64,000 nt of DNA from Pengzhenrongella sicca (GTDB lineage Bacteria > Actinomycetota > Actinomycetes > Actinomycetales > Cellulomonadaceae). The stretch is from positions 372,001-436,000 of the forward strand of contig NZ_CP071868.1 in assembly GCF_017569225.1 (NCBI RefSeq). Direction: 5' to 3'. Positions 21,038-30,724 of this stretch are shown in pieces. The position numbers were made by a program, and so were the translations under genes. The notes beneath the pieces were generated by a model. The model saw only the letters and a list, made by a program, of their open reading frames with translations, ran no database searches and was not told where the DNA came from. The stretch's first letter is position 1, and every line of letters starts with the position of its first letter.

Positions 21038-22546
21038 GTGACCTCCTCTCCCGATCTTGCCCCCGACGTCGACCTGCCCGAGCAGATGCGGGTCCGCCGG
21101 GACAAGCGCGATCGCATCCTTGCCGCGGGGGGCGAGGCCTACCCCGTCTCGGTTCCCCGGACCCACACCCTCGCCCAGGTCCGGGCCGACCACGCGGATC
21201 TCGAGATCGGCGCCGAGACCGACGACGTCGTCGGCGTGGCGGGGCGCGTCGTCTTCCTGCGCAACACCGGCAAGCTCTGCTTCGCCACGCTGCAGGACGG
21301 CGAGGGGGTGCGCCTGCAGGTCATGCTCAGCCTCGCCGTCGTCGGCGCGGAGTCGCTCGCGGCGTTCAAGGCCGACGTCGACCTCGGCGACCATCTCTTC
21401 GCGCACGGCCGCGTGATCAGCTCGCGCCGCGGCGAGCTCTCCGTCTTCGCCGACGACTGGCAGCTCGCGGCCAAGGCGCTGCGGGCGCTGCCCGTGCTGC
21501 ACAAGGACCTCTCAGAGGAGTCGCGCGTGCGCCAGCGGTACGTCGACCTGATCGCCCGCCCCGCGGCGCGCGACATGGTCCGGCTGCGCTCGGGCGTGGT
21601 GCGGTCGCTGCGCGACAACCTGCACGCGCGCGAGTTCCTCGAGGTCGAGACCCCGATGCTCCAGACGATCCACGGCGGCGCCTCGGCGCGCCCGTTCACG
21701 ACGCACATGAACGCGTTCGACCTCGAGCTGTACCTGCGCATCGCCCCCGAGCTCTTCCTCAAGCGCGCCGTCGTGGGCGGCGTCGAGCGCGTCTTCGAGA
21801 TCAATCGGAACTTCCGCAACGAGGGCGTGGACTCCACGCACTCCCCGGAGTTCTCGATGCTCGAGGCGTACGAGGCGTACGGCGACTACAACACGATGGC
21901 GACGCTCACGCAGGATCTCGTGCAGCGCGCGGTCGAGGACGTGCTCGGCACCACCACGATCACCCTGCCGAGCGGCGAGGAGTACGAGCTCGGCGGCGAG
22001 TGGGCGCAGCTGCGGTTGTACGACTCGCTCTCGCACGCGTTGGGCGCCGAGATCACGTCGGCGACGACGACGACCGAGCTGCACGCCTACGCCGAGCGGT
22101 TCGACCTGTCGATCGACCCGAAGAAGGCCAACCACGGCAAGCTCGTCGAGGCGCTGTGGGAACACCTCGTCGGCGATCACCTGTATGCGCCGACCTTCGT
22201 GCGCGACTTTCCGGTCGAGACGTCGCCGCTGACCCGCGCGCACCGCAGCGCGCCGGGCCAGGTGGAGAAGTGGGACCTGTACGTGCGCGGGTTCGAGCTC
22301 GCCACCGCCTATTCCGAGCTCGTCGACCCGGTGATCCAGCGCCAACGGTTTGAAGCGCAGGCGCTGCTCGCCTCGGCCGGCGACGACGAGGCAATGGCCG
22401 TGGACGAGGACTTCCTCACCGCAATGGAGTACGCGATGCCGCCCGCCGGCGGCCTAGGAATGGGTATCGACCGGCTGCTGATGGCGCTGACCGGCCACGG
22501 CGTGCGCGAGACGATCCTGTTCCCGTTGGTCAAGCCGCTCGCCTGA
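21038..22546 (+). CDS. lysS: Lysyl-tRNA synthetase (class II)
   Basis: Charges tRNA-Lys in the cytoplasm. It has 502 residues from GTG 21038; a GTG one codon earlier is the alternative. The N-terminal OB-fold (about 55-160) contains [25 protein letters not shown]. Class II motif 2 is [20 protein letters not shown] and motif 3 is [12 protein letters not shown]. Length is normal. lysS next to lsr2 is a common actinobacterial arrangement. Confidence 0.96.
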   Translation: MTSSPDLAPDVDLPEQMRVRRDKRDRILAAGGEAYPVSVPRTHTLAQVRADHADLEIGAETDDVVGVAGRVVFLRNTGKLCFATLQDGEGVRLQVMLSLAVVGAESLAAFKADVDLGDHLFAHGRVISSRRGELSVFADDWQLAAKALRALPVLHKDLSEESRVRQRYVDLIARPAARDMVRLRSGVVRSLRDNLHAREFLEVETPMLQTIHGGASARPFTTHMNAFDLELYLRIAPELFLKRAVVGGVERVFEINRNFRNEGVDSTHSPEFSMLEAYEAYGDYNTMATLTQDLVQRAVEDVLGTTTITLPSGEEYELGGEWAQLRLYDSLSHALGAEITSATTTTELHAYAERFDLSIDPKKANHGKLVEALWEHLVGDHLYAPTFVRDFPVETSPLTRAHRSAPGQVEKWDLYVRGFELATAYSELVDPVIQRQRFEAQALLASAGDDEAMAVDEDFLTAMEYAMPPAGGLGMGIDRLLMALTGHGVRETILFPLVKPLA

Positions 22547-22554
22547 GCAGCACG

Positions 22555-22560
22555 TACAGT
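22555..22560 (+). promoter_or_regulatory. -10-like hexamer 6 nt before the small membrane protein gene
   Basis: TACAGT, 6 nt, then GTG at 22567; leaderless geometry. Confidence 0.5.
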
Positions 22561-22566
22561 GGCGAC

Positions 22567-22761
22567 GTGAGTCCGATTCTTGCCGGTGCCGCAGCCCTCA
22601 TCCCGTCGGCCGGGGTGGCTTTCCTGTTCTACCTCGCGATACGCGCGCTCGTGAACGCCGATCGCACCGAACGGGCCGCACTGGCGCGCCTCGACGCCCT
22701 CGAGCGGGCGAGTGCCGACCCTGCGCAGCCGCGCCGGGATAGCCCGCCAGAACCACGGTAG
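22567..22761 (+). CDS. Small single-pass membrane protein
   Basis: A 64-residue protein with one hydrophobic helix (about residues 5-27, including GVAFLFYLAIRALV) followed by a charged helix with Arg, Asp and Glu and a Pro/Arg-rich end. Similar short proteins are found between lysS and lsr2 in related actinobacteria, from memory of that locus. It starts at a GTG 20 bp after lysS. No function is known. Confidence 0.65.
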   Translation: MSPILAGAAALIPSAGVAFLFYLAIRALVNADRTERAALARLDALERASADPAQPRRDSPPEPR

Positions 22762-22860
22762 CGCGCACCCAAGAACCCGCTGGGCCCGCGGCCGGAACGC
22801 GGCGGCCGCGGCGAAACCTGCACACAACCTCCGCAGTATCTGCTCGCGCGTGCACAACAA

Positions 22861-22934
22861 CCTGTGGAACAACGCCGGCCGACCTGTGGAACAACGTGGC
22901 CGGCAAATTTCGGCGCGTCCCGTGCTTATCCACA
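22861..22934. promoter_or_regulatory. DnaA-box-like cluster upstream of lsr2
   Basis: A perfect TTATCCACA lies at 22926-22934. A 14-bp direct repeat CCTGTGGAACAACG occurs at 22861-22874 and 22883-22896, exactly 22 bp apart. Its reverse complement contains TGTTCCACA, which matches the DnaA consensus at 7 of 9 positions. DnaA binding is inferred only. Confidence 0.5.
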
Positions 22935-22951
22935 CTCGCCGCCGCTAGCCT

Positions 22952-22980
22952 TTGACGCAGGTTACACAAAGTGCGATCAT
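22952..22980 (+). promoter_or_regulatory. Putative lsr2 promoter
   Basis: TTGACG (22952-22957), a 17-bp spacer and GATCAT (22975-22980), followed by a 5'UTR of about 38 nt with GAAGGGA before the ATG. Confidence 0.6.
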
Positions 22981-23024
22981 TCCAGCGAAGAAGTTTGTTT
23001 CGCCTCCGTTTGAAGGGACAATCC

Positions 23025-23366
23025 ATGGCTCAGAAAGTCCAGGTTCTTCTCGTTGACGACGTCGACGGGGGAACGGCTGACGAGACGGTCACGTTTTCGC
23101 TCGACGGCGTTTCCTACGAGATCGACCTCACGACCGACAACGCCAAGCAGCTGCGCGATGCCTTCGCCACCTGGACGGCCAACGCGCGCAAGGTGAGCGG
23201 TCGCGCGTCGGCACGCGCCGCCCGCGGGACCGCCGCGCCGCGCCGCGCGAACGGCTCGACGGATGCGACCGCGATCCGCGAGTGGGCTCGGTCCAACGGG
23301 CACAACGTGTCCGAGCGCGGCCGCATCTCGGCCGAGATCAAGGCTGCCTACGAGGCCGCGCACTGA
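23025..23366 (+). CDS. lsr2: Nucleoid-associated protein Lsr2
   Basis: H-NS-like DNA-bridging protein that silences AT-rich or foreign DNA in actinobacteria. It has 113 residues from the ATG at 23025, preceded by GAAGGGA. The N-terminal dimerisation domain (MAQKVQVLLVDDVDGGTADE onward) contains the typical TVTFSLDGVSYEIDL. After an Arg/Ala linker comes the C-terminal DNA-binding domain IREWARSNGHNVSERGRISA, with the AT-hook-like Arg-Gly-Arg. A strong bidirectional hairpin follows. The clpC gene often found after lsr2 is not here; the xylose locus is. Confidence 0.95.
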   Translation: MAQKVQVLLVDDVDGGTADETVTFSLDGVSYEIDLTTDNAKQLRDAFATWTANARKVSGRASARAARGTAAPRRANGSTDATAIREWARSNGHNVSERGRISAEIKAAYEAAH

Positions 23367-23398
23367 CCTCGAGAAGCTGCACAGCGCTCACAGTCACG

Positions 23399-23438
23399 TC
23401 CGCGTCCCGTGGTGCCTCGGCACCACGGGACGCGGACG
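23399..23438. terminator. 19-bp perfect hairpin between lsr2 and xylB
   Basis: Bases 23399-23417 are the exact reverse complement of 23420-23438, with a 2-nt centre. It lies between convergent genes and probably terminates both. Confidence 0.85.
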
Positions 23439-23475
23439 CTCCTGTCTACGGTGCGGTGCGAACGCCGCGGCCGGC

Positions 23476-24966
23476 CTACGCCGGGCGCCTGGCCGTGAGC
23501 TCGCGCACGGCCGCGTACTGCTCGCGCACGCGGGGCGCGGGCTCCGCGGTGTAGGCGCGCAGGCCGTCGGAGGGTGCCCACCGCGGCGGGAGCGTCGAGC
23601 CGGACAGCGCCCAGGCGGCCTGCCGCGCCGCGCCGTCCGCCACGTACTCCCCGGGCGGCGGGACGCTCACGTCGAGGCCGAGCACGGCCGGCGCGATCTG
23701 GCGCACCGCCTCGGACTGCGCGCCGCCGCCGATGAGCAGCACCCGGCGAACGGGCACCCCCTCCAGCCGCAGCGCGTCGAGGCCGTCCGCGAGCGCGCAC
23801 AGCATCCCCTCGACGGCGGCCCGGGCCACGTGCGCCGGCGTCGTGTTGGCCAGGCGCATCCCGTGCAGCGCGCCGGTCGCATCGGGCCGGTTCGGCGTGC
23901 GCTCGCCCTCGAGGTAGGGCACGAGCACGAGCCCGTCCGCCCCCGCGGGGGCGGCCAGGGCGAGCGCGCTGAGGCCGGCGTGGTCGACGTCGAGCATCCG
24001 GGCCGCCGCGTCGAGCACGCGGGACGCGTTCAGCGTGCACGCGAGCGGCAGGAACGCCCCGGTCGCGTCCGCGAAGCCCGTGACCATGCCGCTTGCGTCG
24101 GAGGTCGGGGTCGCGGAGATCGCGGAGACGACGCCGGAGGTCCCGATCGAGATCGCAACGTCGCCCTCGACCATGCCGAGCCCGAGCGCCGCCGCGGCGT
24201 TGTCGCCCGCGCCGGCGCCGAGCACGGCGTCCTGTGCGGGCGCGGCCGCGCCGCCCGGCAGCGCCAGCCCGGCCGGGACGGTCCCGGCGGTCTCGCCGGC
24301 CGCGACGACGCGAGGGACCACGGCGTCGTGGCCGAGCGCGAGCACGAGGAGGTCGGGCCGGTAGGAGTCGGTCGCCGGGGACCAGTAGCCCGTGCCCGAG
24401 GCGTCCGAGCGGTCGGTCGTGAGCGCGGCGAGGCCGGCGGGATCGCTGCCCGTGCCCGTACCGGGGCCGTGCCCGGCGAGCCGCCACGTCAGCCAGTCAT
24501 GGGGGAGCGCGACGGCCGCCACGCGGGCGGCGTTCTCGGGCTCGGCGTCGCGCAACCAGCGCAGCTTCGTCGCGGTGAACGACGCAACCGGCACGGAGCC
24601 GATCGCCTGGGCCCACGCGGCCGCCCCGGCGGCGGGGTCGCCGTCGCCCAGCTCGCGGATGAGGTCCGCCGCCGCGGGAGCCGACCGGGTGTCGTTCCAC
24701 AACAGCGCGTCGCGCACGACGACGCCGTCGGCGTCCAGCGCGACCATGCCGTGCTGCTGCCCGCCGACGGCGATCGCCGCGACGTCGGCCAGGCCGCCCG
24801 CATCCTCGACGGCGCGGCCGAGGGCCAGCCACCACTGCTCGGGGTCGATCTCGGTGCCGTCCGGGTGGGCGGCACGACCGGTGCGCACGAGCGCTCCCGT
24901 GTCGGCGTCCCGGATCACGATCTTGCAGGACTGGGTGGATGAGTCCACCCCGGCGACCAGCGTCAT
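23476..24966 (-). CDS. xylB: Xylulokinase
   Basis: FGGY-family kinase converting D-xylulose to xylulose 5-phosphate for the pentose phosphate pathway. It has 496 residues. It opens [20 protein letters not shown] (phosphate loop). The substrate-binding block [12 protein letters not shown] is visible, as are the catalytic-base region [13 protein letters not shown] (about 249-261) and the ATP-binding [11 protein letters not shown]. The ATG at 24966 follows AAAGGA. It is downstream of xylA in the same direction, with a strong hairpin between them. Confidence 0.95.
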   Translation of the reverse strand: MTLVAGVDSSTQSCKIVIRDADTGALVRTGRAAHPDGTEIDPEQWWLALGRAVEDAGGLADVAAIAVGGQQHGMVALDADGVVVRDALLWNDTRSAPAAADLIRELGDGDPAAGAAAWAQAIGSVPVASFTATKLRWLRDAEPENAARVAAVALPHDWLTWRLAGHGPGTGTGSDPAGLAALTTDRSDASGTGYWSPATDSYRPDLLVLALGHDAVVPRVVAAGETAGTVPAGLALPGGAAAPAQDAVLGAGAGDNAAAALGLGMVEGDVAISIGTSGVVSAISATPTSDASGMVTGFADATGAFLPLACTLNASRVLDAAARMLDVDHAGLSALALAAPAGADGLVLVPYLEGERTPNRPDATGALHGMRLANTTPAHVARAAVEGMLCALADGLDALRLEGVPVRRVLLIGGGAQSEAVRQIAPAVLGLDVSVPPPGEYVADGAARQAAWALSGSTLPPRWAPSDGLRAYTAEPAPRVREQYAAVRELTARRPA

Positions 24967-25010
24967 TGCGAAAGTCCTTTCACGTCGGTGTCCGCGCGCG
25001 CCACGCGCGA

Positions 25011-25053
25011 CGCCCGGGCGGTGCCGTCCGCAGGGGACGGCACCGCCCGGGCG
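25011..25053 (-). terminator. Hairpin between xylA and xylB
   Basis: An 18-bp perfect stem (25012-25029 with 25035-25052), plus one closing pair, and a 5-nt loop lie in the 102-bp gap. Within an operon it more likely lowers xylB expression or protects the xylA mRNA end than fully stops transcription. Confidence 0.7.
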
Positions 25054-25068
25054 CGGGAGAGCGGTAGG

Positions 25069-26256
25069 TCAGCGAGCGCCGAGCGCGTGCTCGAGGGCCA
25101 GCTGGTTGAGCTGCACGAAGCCGTACCCGGGGGCGGCAACGGCGTCGACGTCGAGGTCCTCGAACGCGGACGGGTCCGCGAGCAGGTCGGCGAGCGTCTC
25201 GCCCGCGGCGAGGGTCGGCTCGGCGAGCTCGAACACCTTGGCGGCCTGCAGAGCCTCCTGCACCTCGGGGTCGGCGCGGAACGCGAGCGCCCGCTCCTTG
25301 AGCAGGATGTACGTGCTCATGTTGGCGGCGGCCGAGGCCCACACGCCGGTGAAGTCCTCGGTGCGCGAGGGCTTGTAGTCGAAGTGGACGGGGCCGTCGT
25401 AGCGCGGGCCGCCGCTGGGGAAGCCGTTGACGAGCAGGTCCACGGTGCCGAACGCGGAGAACAGGTCGCCGTGACCGAACACGAGGTCCTGGTCGTACTT
25501 GATCGACTTCTGCCCGTTGAGGTCGATGTGGAAGAGCTTCTCGGCCCACAGCGCCTGCGCGAGGCTCGACGTGTAGTTGAGGCCGGCCATCTGCTCGTGC
25601 CCGGTCTCCGGGTTCACCCCGACGATGTCGCCGTGCTCGAGCTCGGCGATGAACGCGAGCGCGGAGCCGACCGTCGGCAGGATGATGTCGCCGCGGGGCT
25701 CGTTCGGCTTGGGCTCGATCGCGATCTTCAGCCCGTAGCCCTTCTCCTTGATGTACGCGGCGACGGTGTCGATGCCCTCGCGGTAGCGGTCGTGCGCGGC
25801 CTTGAGGTCCTTGGCACTGTCGTACTCGGCGCCCTCGCGGCCGCCCCACATGACGAACGTCTCGGCGCCGAGCTCGGCGGCGAGGTCGACGTTGCGGACG
25901 ACCTTGCGCAGCCCGTAGCGGCGCACGCGGCGGTCGTTCGAGGTGAACGCGCCGTCCTTGAAGATCGGGTGGCTGAACGTGTTGGTCGTGATCATCTCGA
26001 CCTTGATGCCGGTCTCGTCGAGCGCGGCCTTGAAGCGCGTGAGGATCTTGTCGCGCGTCGCGGCGTCGGACCCGAACGGGATGACGTCGTCGTCGTGGAA
26101 CGTCACGTAGCTCGCGCCGAGCTTGGCGAGCTGGTGCACAGACTCGACCGGGTCGAGCCACGGGCGGCTGGCGTCGCCGAACTGGTCGCGAGCCTCCCAG
26201 CCGACGGTCCAGAGGCCGAACGAGAACTTGTCTTCGGGGGTAGGCAGGCGGGTCAT
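25069..26256 (-). CDS. xylA: Xylose isomerase
   Basis: Metal-dependent isomerase of D-xylose to D-xylulose. It has 395 residues, the class I size usual in actinobacteria. The catalytic region [12 protein letters not shown] holds His54 and Asp57. Metal-site blocks [26 protein letters not shown] and FHIDLNGQ are present. The ATG at 26256 follows GAGGAGA by 6 nt and opens [20 protein letters not shown]. An 11-residue longer reading is rejected for lack of a ribosome site. It is divergent from xylR with an operator-bearing promoter in between. Confidence 0.97.
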   Translation of the reverse strand: MTRLPTPEDKFSFGLWTVGWEARDQFGDASRPWLDPVESVHQLAKLGASYVTFHDDDVIPFGSDAATRDKILTRFKAALDETGIKVEMITTNTFSHPIFKDGAFTSNDRRVRRYGLRKVVRNVDLAAELGAETFVMWGGREGAEYDSAKDLKAAHDRYREGIDTVAAYIKEKGYGLKIAIEPKPNEPRGDIILPTVGSALAFIAELEHGDIVGVNPETGHEQMAGLNYTSSLAQALWAEKLFHIDLNGQKSIKYDQDLVFGHGDLFSAFGTVDLLVNGFPSGGPRYDGPVHFDYKPSRTEDFTGVWASAAANMSTYILLKERALAFRADPEVQEALQAAKVFELAEPTLAAGETLADLLADPSAFEDLDVDAVAAPGYGFVQLNQLALEHALGAR

Positions 26257-26274
26257 CGAAACTCTCCTCGTCGA

Positions 26275-26321
26275 GATTTGTTGTACCACTGAACTTATAG
26301 ACCTAGGCGGGCTAGGGTCAA
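26275..26321 (-). promoter_or_regulatory. xylA promoter with XylR operator-like element
   Basis: On the minus strand: TTGACC (26316-26321), a 16-bp spacer, TATAAG (26294-26299). Overlapping the -10 is CTATAAGTTC-N7-CAACAAATC (26275-26300), the same element as at 27724-27749. It resembles the XylR box AGTTnGTT...CAACAAACT known from Firmicutes. Repression by the neighbouring ROK protein is inferred. Confidence 0.75.
26313..26318 (+). promoter_or_regulatory. -10-like hexamer 6 nt before xylR
   Basis: TAGGGT, 6 nt, then ATG at 26325; leaderless geometry. It overlaps the -35 of the divergent xylA promoter, so the two promoters face each other. Confidence 0.45.
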
Positions 26322-26324
26322 GCC

Positions 26325-27626
26325 ATGCCCGACGACGACGCCGCTGCCCTTCGGTCCTCGAGCGCCGTTCGGCGGCCGCCGGAGCCCGCGCCGTCGCGGG
26401 TGCTGCCCGAGCGGCCGCGGGTGCCGACCCGCTCGACGGGACGCGCTGCCCGGCAGGCCGGGCTCCGCGAGCACAACCTCAGTCTGACCCTGCGGCACGT
26501 CCTCGACGCCGACGGATCGCTGTCGCGGGCCGACATCTCGGCCGCGACGGGGCTCGCGCGGGCCACCGTCTCGGGTCTGGTCGACCTCCTCATCGAGGCC
26601 GGGCTCGTCCGCGAGCTCGTGCCCGAGGCGGCACGGCGGGTCGGGCGCCCGGCGGTCCCGCTCGTCCCGGCGCAGGGCACGGTCGCAGGGCTTGGCATGG
26701 AGGTCAACGTCGACTACGTCGGCGTGCGCGCCGTCGACATCGCCGGTCGCGTGCTGATCGAGCGGATCGAGACGGGCAACTTCCGGGCGAGCGACCCCGA
26801 GACCGTGCTCGCCCGGCTCGCCGGCATCGCCGGTGCGACCATCGCCTCGCTGAGCGCGGACGGGGTCCGGATCGCCGGGACGGCGCTCGCGCTGCCGGGC
26901 CTGGTCGACCGCGTCACGGGTCCGCTGCGCGTCGCGCCCAAGCTGGGCTGGCGCGACGTCGACGTCGTCGCGCTCATGACGGCCCACCCCGTGATCGAGG
27001 GCTTCCCCCCGCACCTGGCCAACGAGGCGAACCTCGCCGCGCGCGCGGAGGCGCACGCGCGCCGCCGGGGCGGCCCGCCGAGCTTCGTCTACGTCTCGGG
27101 CGAGATCGGCATCGGTGGCGCGATCGTGCTCGACGGCGAGATCTTCCGGGGCCGGCACGGCTGGAGCGGCGAGATCGGCCACCTGCTCGTGGACCCGTTC
27201 GGGGCCCGCGACGGCCGCGTCACGCTCGAGGACTTCGCCGGTCAGGACGCGCTGATGACGGGGGCCGGCCTCGACCCGGCGCGGCCGATCGCCGACCTCG
27301 TCGCCGCAGTGCGGTCGGGCCAGCCGGGCGCGCTCGAGTCGATCGACAGCGCCGCCCAGGCGCTCGGCGTCGCGCTGGCCAACGTCGCCAACGTCGTCGA
27401 CATCAGCGAGATCGTGCTCGGCGGTACGTTCGCCCCGCTCTTCCGGAACCTGCGCGAGCCCGTCACGGCTCAGCTCGCGCGCAATGTCCTGTTTGCCCCG
27501 TGGTCGCGACTGAAGGTGAGCGAGGCTCGTGCGGGTGACTATCCCGCGATCACCGGCGCCGCGCTGGCCGTGCTGGGTACGGTGGTGGCGGATCCCGGCA
27601 GCTGGATGCCGGTCGTCGGCCGGTGA
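26325..27626 (+). CDS. xylR: ROK-family transcriptional repressor of xylose genes
   Basis: A 433-residue regulator: an Arg/Pro-rich N-terminal extension (about 1-45), a winged helix-turn-helix (about 55-115, with [23 protein letters not shown]), and a C-terminal ROK sugar-binding domain (about 125-430). The Cys-rich zinc motif of ROK proteins (CxCGxxGCxE) is absent: the equivalent segment reads [17 protein letters not shown]. The glycine-rich [13 protein letters not shown] is kept. Its position between xylA and the xylose transporter, and two matching operator-like sites, make XylR the best call. The inducer is presumably xylose. Confidence 0.88.
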   Translation: MPDDDAAALRSSSAVRRPPEPAPSRVLPERPRVPTRSTGRAARQAGLREHNLSLTLRHVLDADGSLSRADISAATGLARATVSGLVDLLIEAGLVRELVPEAARRVGRPAVPLVPAQGTVAGLGMEVNVDYVGVRAVDIAGRVLIERIETGNFRASDPETVLARLAGIAGATIASLSADGVRIAGTALALPGLVDRVTGPLRVAPKLGWRDVDVVALMTAHPVIEGFPPHLANEANLAARAEAHARRRGGPPSFVYVSGEIGIGGAIVLDGEIFRGRHGWSGEIGHLLVDPFGARDGRVTLEDFAGQDALMTGAGLDPARPIADLVAAVRSGQPGALESIDSAAQALGVALANVANVVDISEIVLGGTFAPLFRNLREPVTAQLARNVLFAPWSRLKVSEARAGDYPAITGAALAVLGTVVADPGSWMPVVGR

Positions 27627-27702
27627 TCCAACCCGCGTCCGACGTGGGTATTTGCCCGCGCCGCCCGTTATGTGATCGTGATCCCGTACGACACGCGCTC
27701 GG

Positions 27703-27749
27703 TTGCACAGGCGGGCGTGACCGCTATAAGTTCGCGACAGCAACAAATC
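27703..27749 (+). promoter_or_regulatory. xylFGH promoter with XylR operator-like element
   Basis: TTGCAC (27703-27708), a 16-bp spacer, TATAAG (27725-27730). CTATAAGTTC-N7-CAACAAATC (27724-27749) overlaps the -10 exactly as at xylA. A weak CRP/GlxR-like TGTGA half site lies at 27671. The rest of the 270-bp gap, including a 5'UTR of about 160 nt, shows nothing else recognisable. Confidence 0.75.
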
Positions 27750-27896
27750 GAAATCCCGCAACTTCGCCGGGTTTCGAGGACGGGGTAGAGGTCGGCCCGA
27801 CGTGGGTCCGGCTCGTACCGTTGCCAGGGTGCGATGGCGCGCCTGCGGCCCTGGCCGGGTGGTCCGGCTGGGAAGTGTGTGAAGGGTCGGACGAAG

Positions 27897-29024
27897 ATGT
27901 CACTCAGAAAGTCCAAGTACGTCGCGGCATTTGCTGGCGTCGCGCTGATGATGGGCCTCACGGCGTGCAGTGCCGAGCGCACGGACGACGCGGGCGACGA
28001 CGGTTCCGCCGCCGCCGAGGCAGGTGGCCTGATCGGGATCGCGATGCCGACCAAGAGCCTCGAGCGCTGGAACAAGGACGGCGCTCACCTGGAGGAACTG
28101 CTCCAGGAAGCCGGCTACGAGACCACGCTGCAGTACGCCGACAACAAGGTCGACCAGCAGATCACGCAGCTCCAGAACATGATCAACCAGGACCCCGAGG
28201 TCCTCGTGGTCGCCTCGATCGACGGCACGGCGCTCGCGCCCGTGCTCCAGACGGCGGCCGACGCCGGCATCAAGATCATCGCGTACGACCGCCTGATCAA
28301 CGGCACCGACAACGTCGACTACTACGCGACGTTCGACAACTACAACGTCGGCCAGCTCCAGGGCGAGTTCATCGTCGAGACGCTCGACCTCGAGAACGCC
28401 GCGGGGCCGTTCAACCTCGAGCCCTTCGCCGGCTCGCCGGACGACAACAACGCGAAGTTCTTCTTCTCGGGCGCATGGGACGTCCTGCTCCCCTACATCG
28501 AGTCGGGCAAGCTCGTCGTCCCGTCGGGCCAGTCGCCCGCGAGCAACGACGACTGGGCCAGCATCGGCATCACCGGCTGGTCGTCTGAGACGGCCCAGTC
28601 CGAGATGCAGAACCGGCTCAACTCGTTCTACGCGACGGGCAAGGTCGACGTCGTGCTGTCGCCGAACGACTCCCTCGCGCTGGGCATCGTGCAGGCCCTC
28701 GAGGGATCCGGCTACGCCGTCGGCACCGACTGGCCCCTCGTGACCGGTCAGGACGGCGACCAGGCGAACGTCATGAACATGCTCGCTGACAAGCAGGCCA
28801 TGACGGTCTGGAAGGACACGCGGACGCTCGGCGACCAGGTCGCCCTCATGGTCGACCAGATCGTGACTGGCGAGGACGTGGACGTCAACGACACCGAGAC
28901 GTACGACAACGGGAACAAGGTCGTCCCGACCTTCCTGCTGCCGCCCGTCGTCGTGACGAAGGACACCGTCCAGTCCATCCTGGTGGACTCGGACTTCTAC
29001 AGCGCGAGCGACCTCGGTCTCTAG
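27897..29024 (+). CDS. xylF: Xylose/multiple-sugar ABC transporter substrate-binding lipoprotein (ChvE/XylF type)
   Basis: Captures sugar outside the membrane for the adjacent permease. It has 375 residues from ATG 27897. The lipoprotein signal ends at the lipobox GLTAC, with Cys24. The type I periplasmic-binding fold starts [17 protein letters not shown] and includes [17 protein letters not shown] and IIAYDRLI, typical of ChvE. A 21-residue longer reading without a signal peptide is rejected. It is first gene of the transporter operon. Specificity for xylose is inferred from context. Confidence 0.9.
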   Translation: MSLRKSKYVAAFAGVALMMGLTACSAERTDDAGDDGSAAAEAGGLIGIAMPTKSLERWNKDGAHLEELLQEAGYETTLQYADNKVDQQITQLQNMINQDPEVLVVASIDGTALAPVLQTAADAGIKIIAYDRLINGTDNVDYYATFDNYNVGQLQGEFIVETLDLENAAGPFNLEPFAGSPDDNNAKFFFSGAWDVLLPYIESGKLVVPSGQSPASNDDWASIGITGWSSETAQSEMQNRLNSFYATGKVDVVLSPNDSLALGIVQALEGSGYAVGTDWPLVTGQDGDQANVMNMLADKQAMTVWKDTRTLGDQVALMVDQIVTGEDVDVNDTETYDNGNKVVPTFLLPPVVVTKDTVQSILVDSDFYSASDLGL

Positions 29025-29049
29025 CCTCGACCGAACGCCCGGGATGCGT

Positions 29050-29086
29050 CCGGGTCCTGCGGCGGCCACGCCGCCGCAGGACCCGG
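29050..29086 (+). terminator. 17-bp hairpin between binding-protein and ATPase genes
   Basis: 29050-29066 pairs perfectly with 29070-29086 around a CAC loop. There is no T tract. In an ABC operon such a hairpin usually raises binding-protein output relative to the membrane components. Confidence 0.75.
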
Positions 29087-29134
29087 CGCACCTGTTCCGG
29101 GCGCGTCCACACCCGAACACGACAGCGAGCTGAC

Positions 29135-30724
29135 ATGTCGAGTCACAGCACCATCTTGGAGATGCGCGCCATCACCAAGACCTTTCCCGGGGTCAAGGCC
29201 CTGCAGGACGTAACCCTCGAGGTCACCCGCGGCGAGGTCCACGCGATCTGCGGCGAGAACGGGGCCGGCAAGTCGACCCTGATGAACGTCCTCTCGGGCG
29301 TCTACCCGCACGGGTCGTACGAGGGCGAGATCCTCTTCGAGGGTGAGCCGTGCGAGTTCCGCAAGATCCGCGACAGCGAGGACCGCGGGATCGTGATCAT
29401 CCACCAGGAGCTCGCGCTCAGCCCGTTCCTGTCGATCGCGGAGAACATCTTCCTGGGCAACGAGCAGGCAACCCGCGGCGTGATCGACTGGACCGCGACG
29501 AACTCCGAGGCCGCCAAGCTGCTGGCCAGGGTCGGCCTGAAGGAGAGCCCCGACACCAAGATCATCGACATCGGCGTCGGCAAGCAGCAGCTCGTCGAGA
29601 TTGCCAAGGCGCTGTCCAAGCGCGTCAAGCTGCTCATCCTGGACGAGCCCACGGCCGCGCTCAACGACGACGACAGCGCGCACCTGCTCGACCTGATCCG
29701 CAGCCTCAAGGGCCAGGGCATCACGTCGATCATGATCTCGCACAAGCTCAACGAGATCGAGGCGATCGCCGACACCACGACGATCATCCGCGACGGCCAG
29801 ACCATCGAGACGCTCGCGATGCACGGCGCCGAGCCGGTGAGCGAGGACCACATCATCCGCGCGATGGTCGGCCGCTCGCTCGACCACCGGTTCCCCGAGC
29901 ACACCTCGAACATCGGGGTCGAGGCGCTCCGCGTCGAGGACTGGACCGTCTACCACCCGATCGACACGTCGCGCGTCGTCGTCGACCACGCCAACCTGAA
30001 CGTCCACCGCGGCGAGATCGTCGGGATCGCGGGCCTCATGGGGGCCGGGCGCACCGAGCTCGCGATGAGCATCTTCGGCAGGTCCTACGGCGCGAACATC
30101 TCCGGCCGGCTGGTCAAGGACGGCAAGGAGATCCACCCGCGCAGCGTGGGCCAGGCCATCCGGCACGGCATCGCGTACGCGACCGAGGACCGGAAGAAGT
30201 ACGGCCTCAACCTGCTCACGGACATCAAGCGGAACATCACCGCGTCCGCGCTCGGCAAGGTCTCGCGCTGGGGCGTCATGGACGCGAGCGGCGAGTCCCG
30301 CATCGCAGGCAAGTACCGCGCCGACATGAACATCAAGGCCCCGACGGTCGACGTCGTCGTCGGGACGCTCTCGGGCGGCAACCAGCAGAAGGTCGTGCTG
30401 TCCAAGTGGGTCTTCGCGGACCCGGACGTGCTGATCCTCGACGAGCCCACGCGCGGCATCGACGTCGGCGCGAAGTACGAGATCTACACGATCATCAACG
30501 CGCTGGCCGACGCGGGCAAGGCAGTCATCGTGATCTCCTCCGAGCTCCCCGAGCTGCTGGGGGTGTGCGACCGGATCTACGCCCTCTCCGCCGGCCGGAT
30601 CACCGGCGAGGTGAGCCGGGCCGACGCCAGCCAGGAAGCGCTGATGTACCTCATGACCAAGCAGAAGGACGCCGCGTCCATCCCGACGGACTCCGCAGCC
30701 ACGCAGAAGGAAGCACTCCGATGA
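29135..30724 (+). CDS. xylG: Sugar ABC transporter ATP-binding protein (two ATPase domains)
   Basis: A 529-residue double ATPase of the XylG/GguA class that powers sugar import at the inner face of the membrane. The first Walker A is GENGAGKST (40-48) with Walker [12 protein letters not shown]. The second domain has the degenerate Walker [11 protein letters not shown], signature LSGGNQQK and [13 protein letters not shown]. It starts at an ATG and overlaps xylH by 4 bp (ATGA). Confidence 0.95.
   Translation: MSSHSTILEMRAITKTFPGVKALQDVTLEVTRGEVHAICGENGAGKSTLMNVLSGVYPHGSYEGEILFEGEPCEFRKIRDSEDRGIVIIHQELALSPFLSIAENIFLGNEQATRGVIDWTATNSEAAKLLARVGLKESPDTKIIDIGVGKQQLVEIAKALSKRVKLLILDEPTAALNDDDSAHLLDLIRSLKGQGITSIMISHKLNEIEAIADTTTIIRDGQTIETLAMHGAEPVSEDHIIRAMVGRSLDHRFPEHTSNIGVEALRVEDWTVYHPIDTSRVVVDHANLNVHRGEIVGIAGLMGAGRTELAMSIFGRSYGANISGRLVKDGKEIHPRSVGQAIRHGIAYATEDRKKYGLNLLTDIKRNITASALGKVSRWGVMDASGESRIAGKYRADMNIKAPTVDVVVGTLSGGNQQKVVLSKWVFADPDVLILDEPTRGIDVGAKYEIYTIINALADAGKAVIVISSELPELLGVCDRIYALSAGRITGEVSRADASQEALMYLMTKQKDAASIPTDSAATQKEALR

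Noticed and set aside
27671-27686. CRP/GlxR-like site TGTGA-N6-TCCCG upstream of xylF
   Set aside because: Only the left half fits the consensus, so it is too weak to call, although its distance to the promoter would suit an activator.
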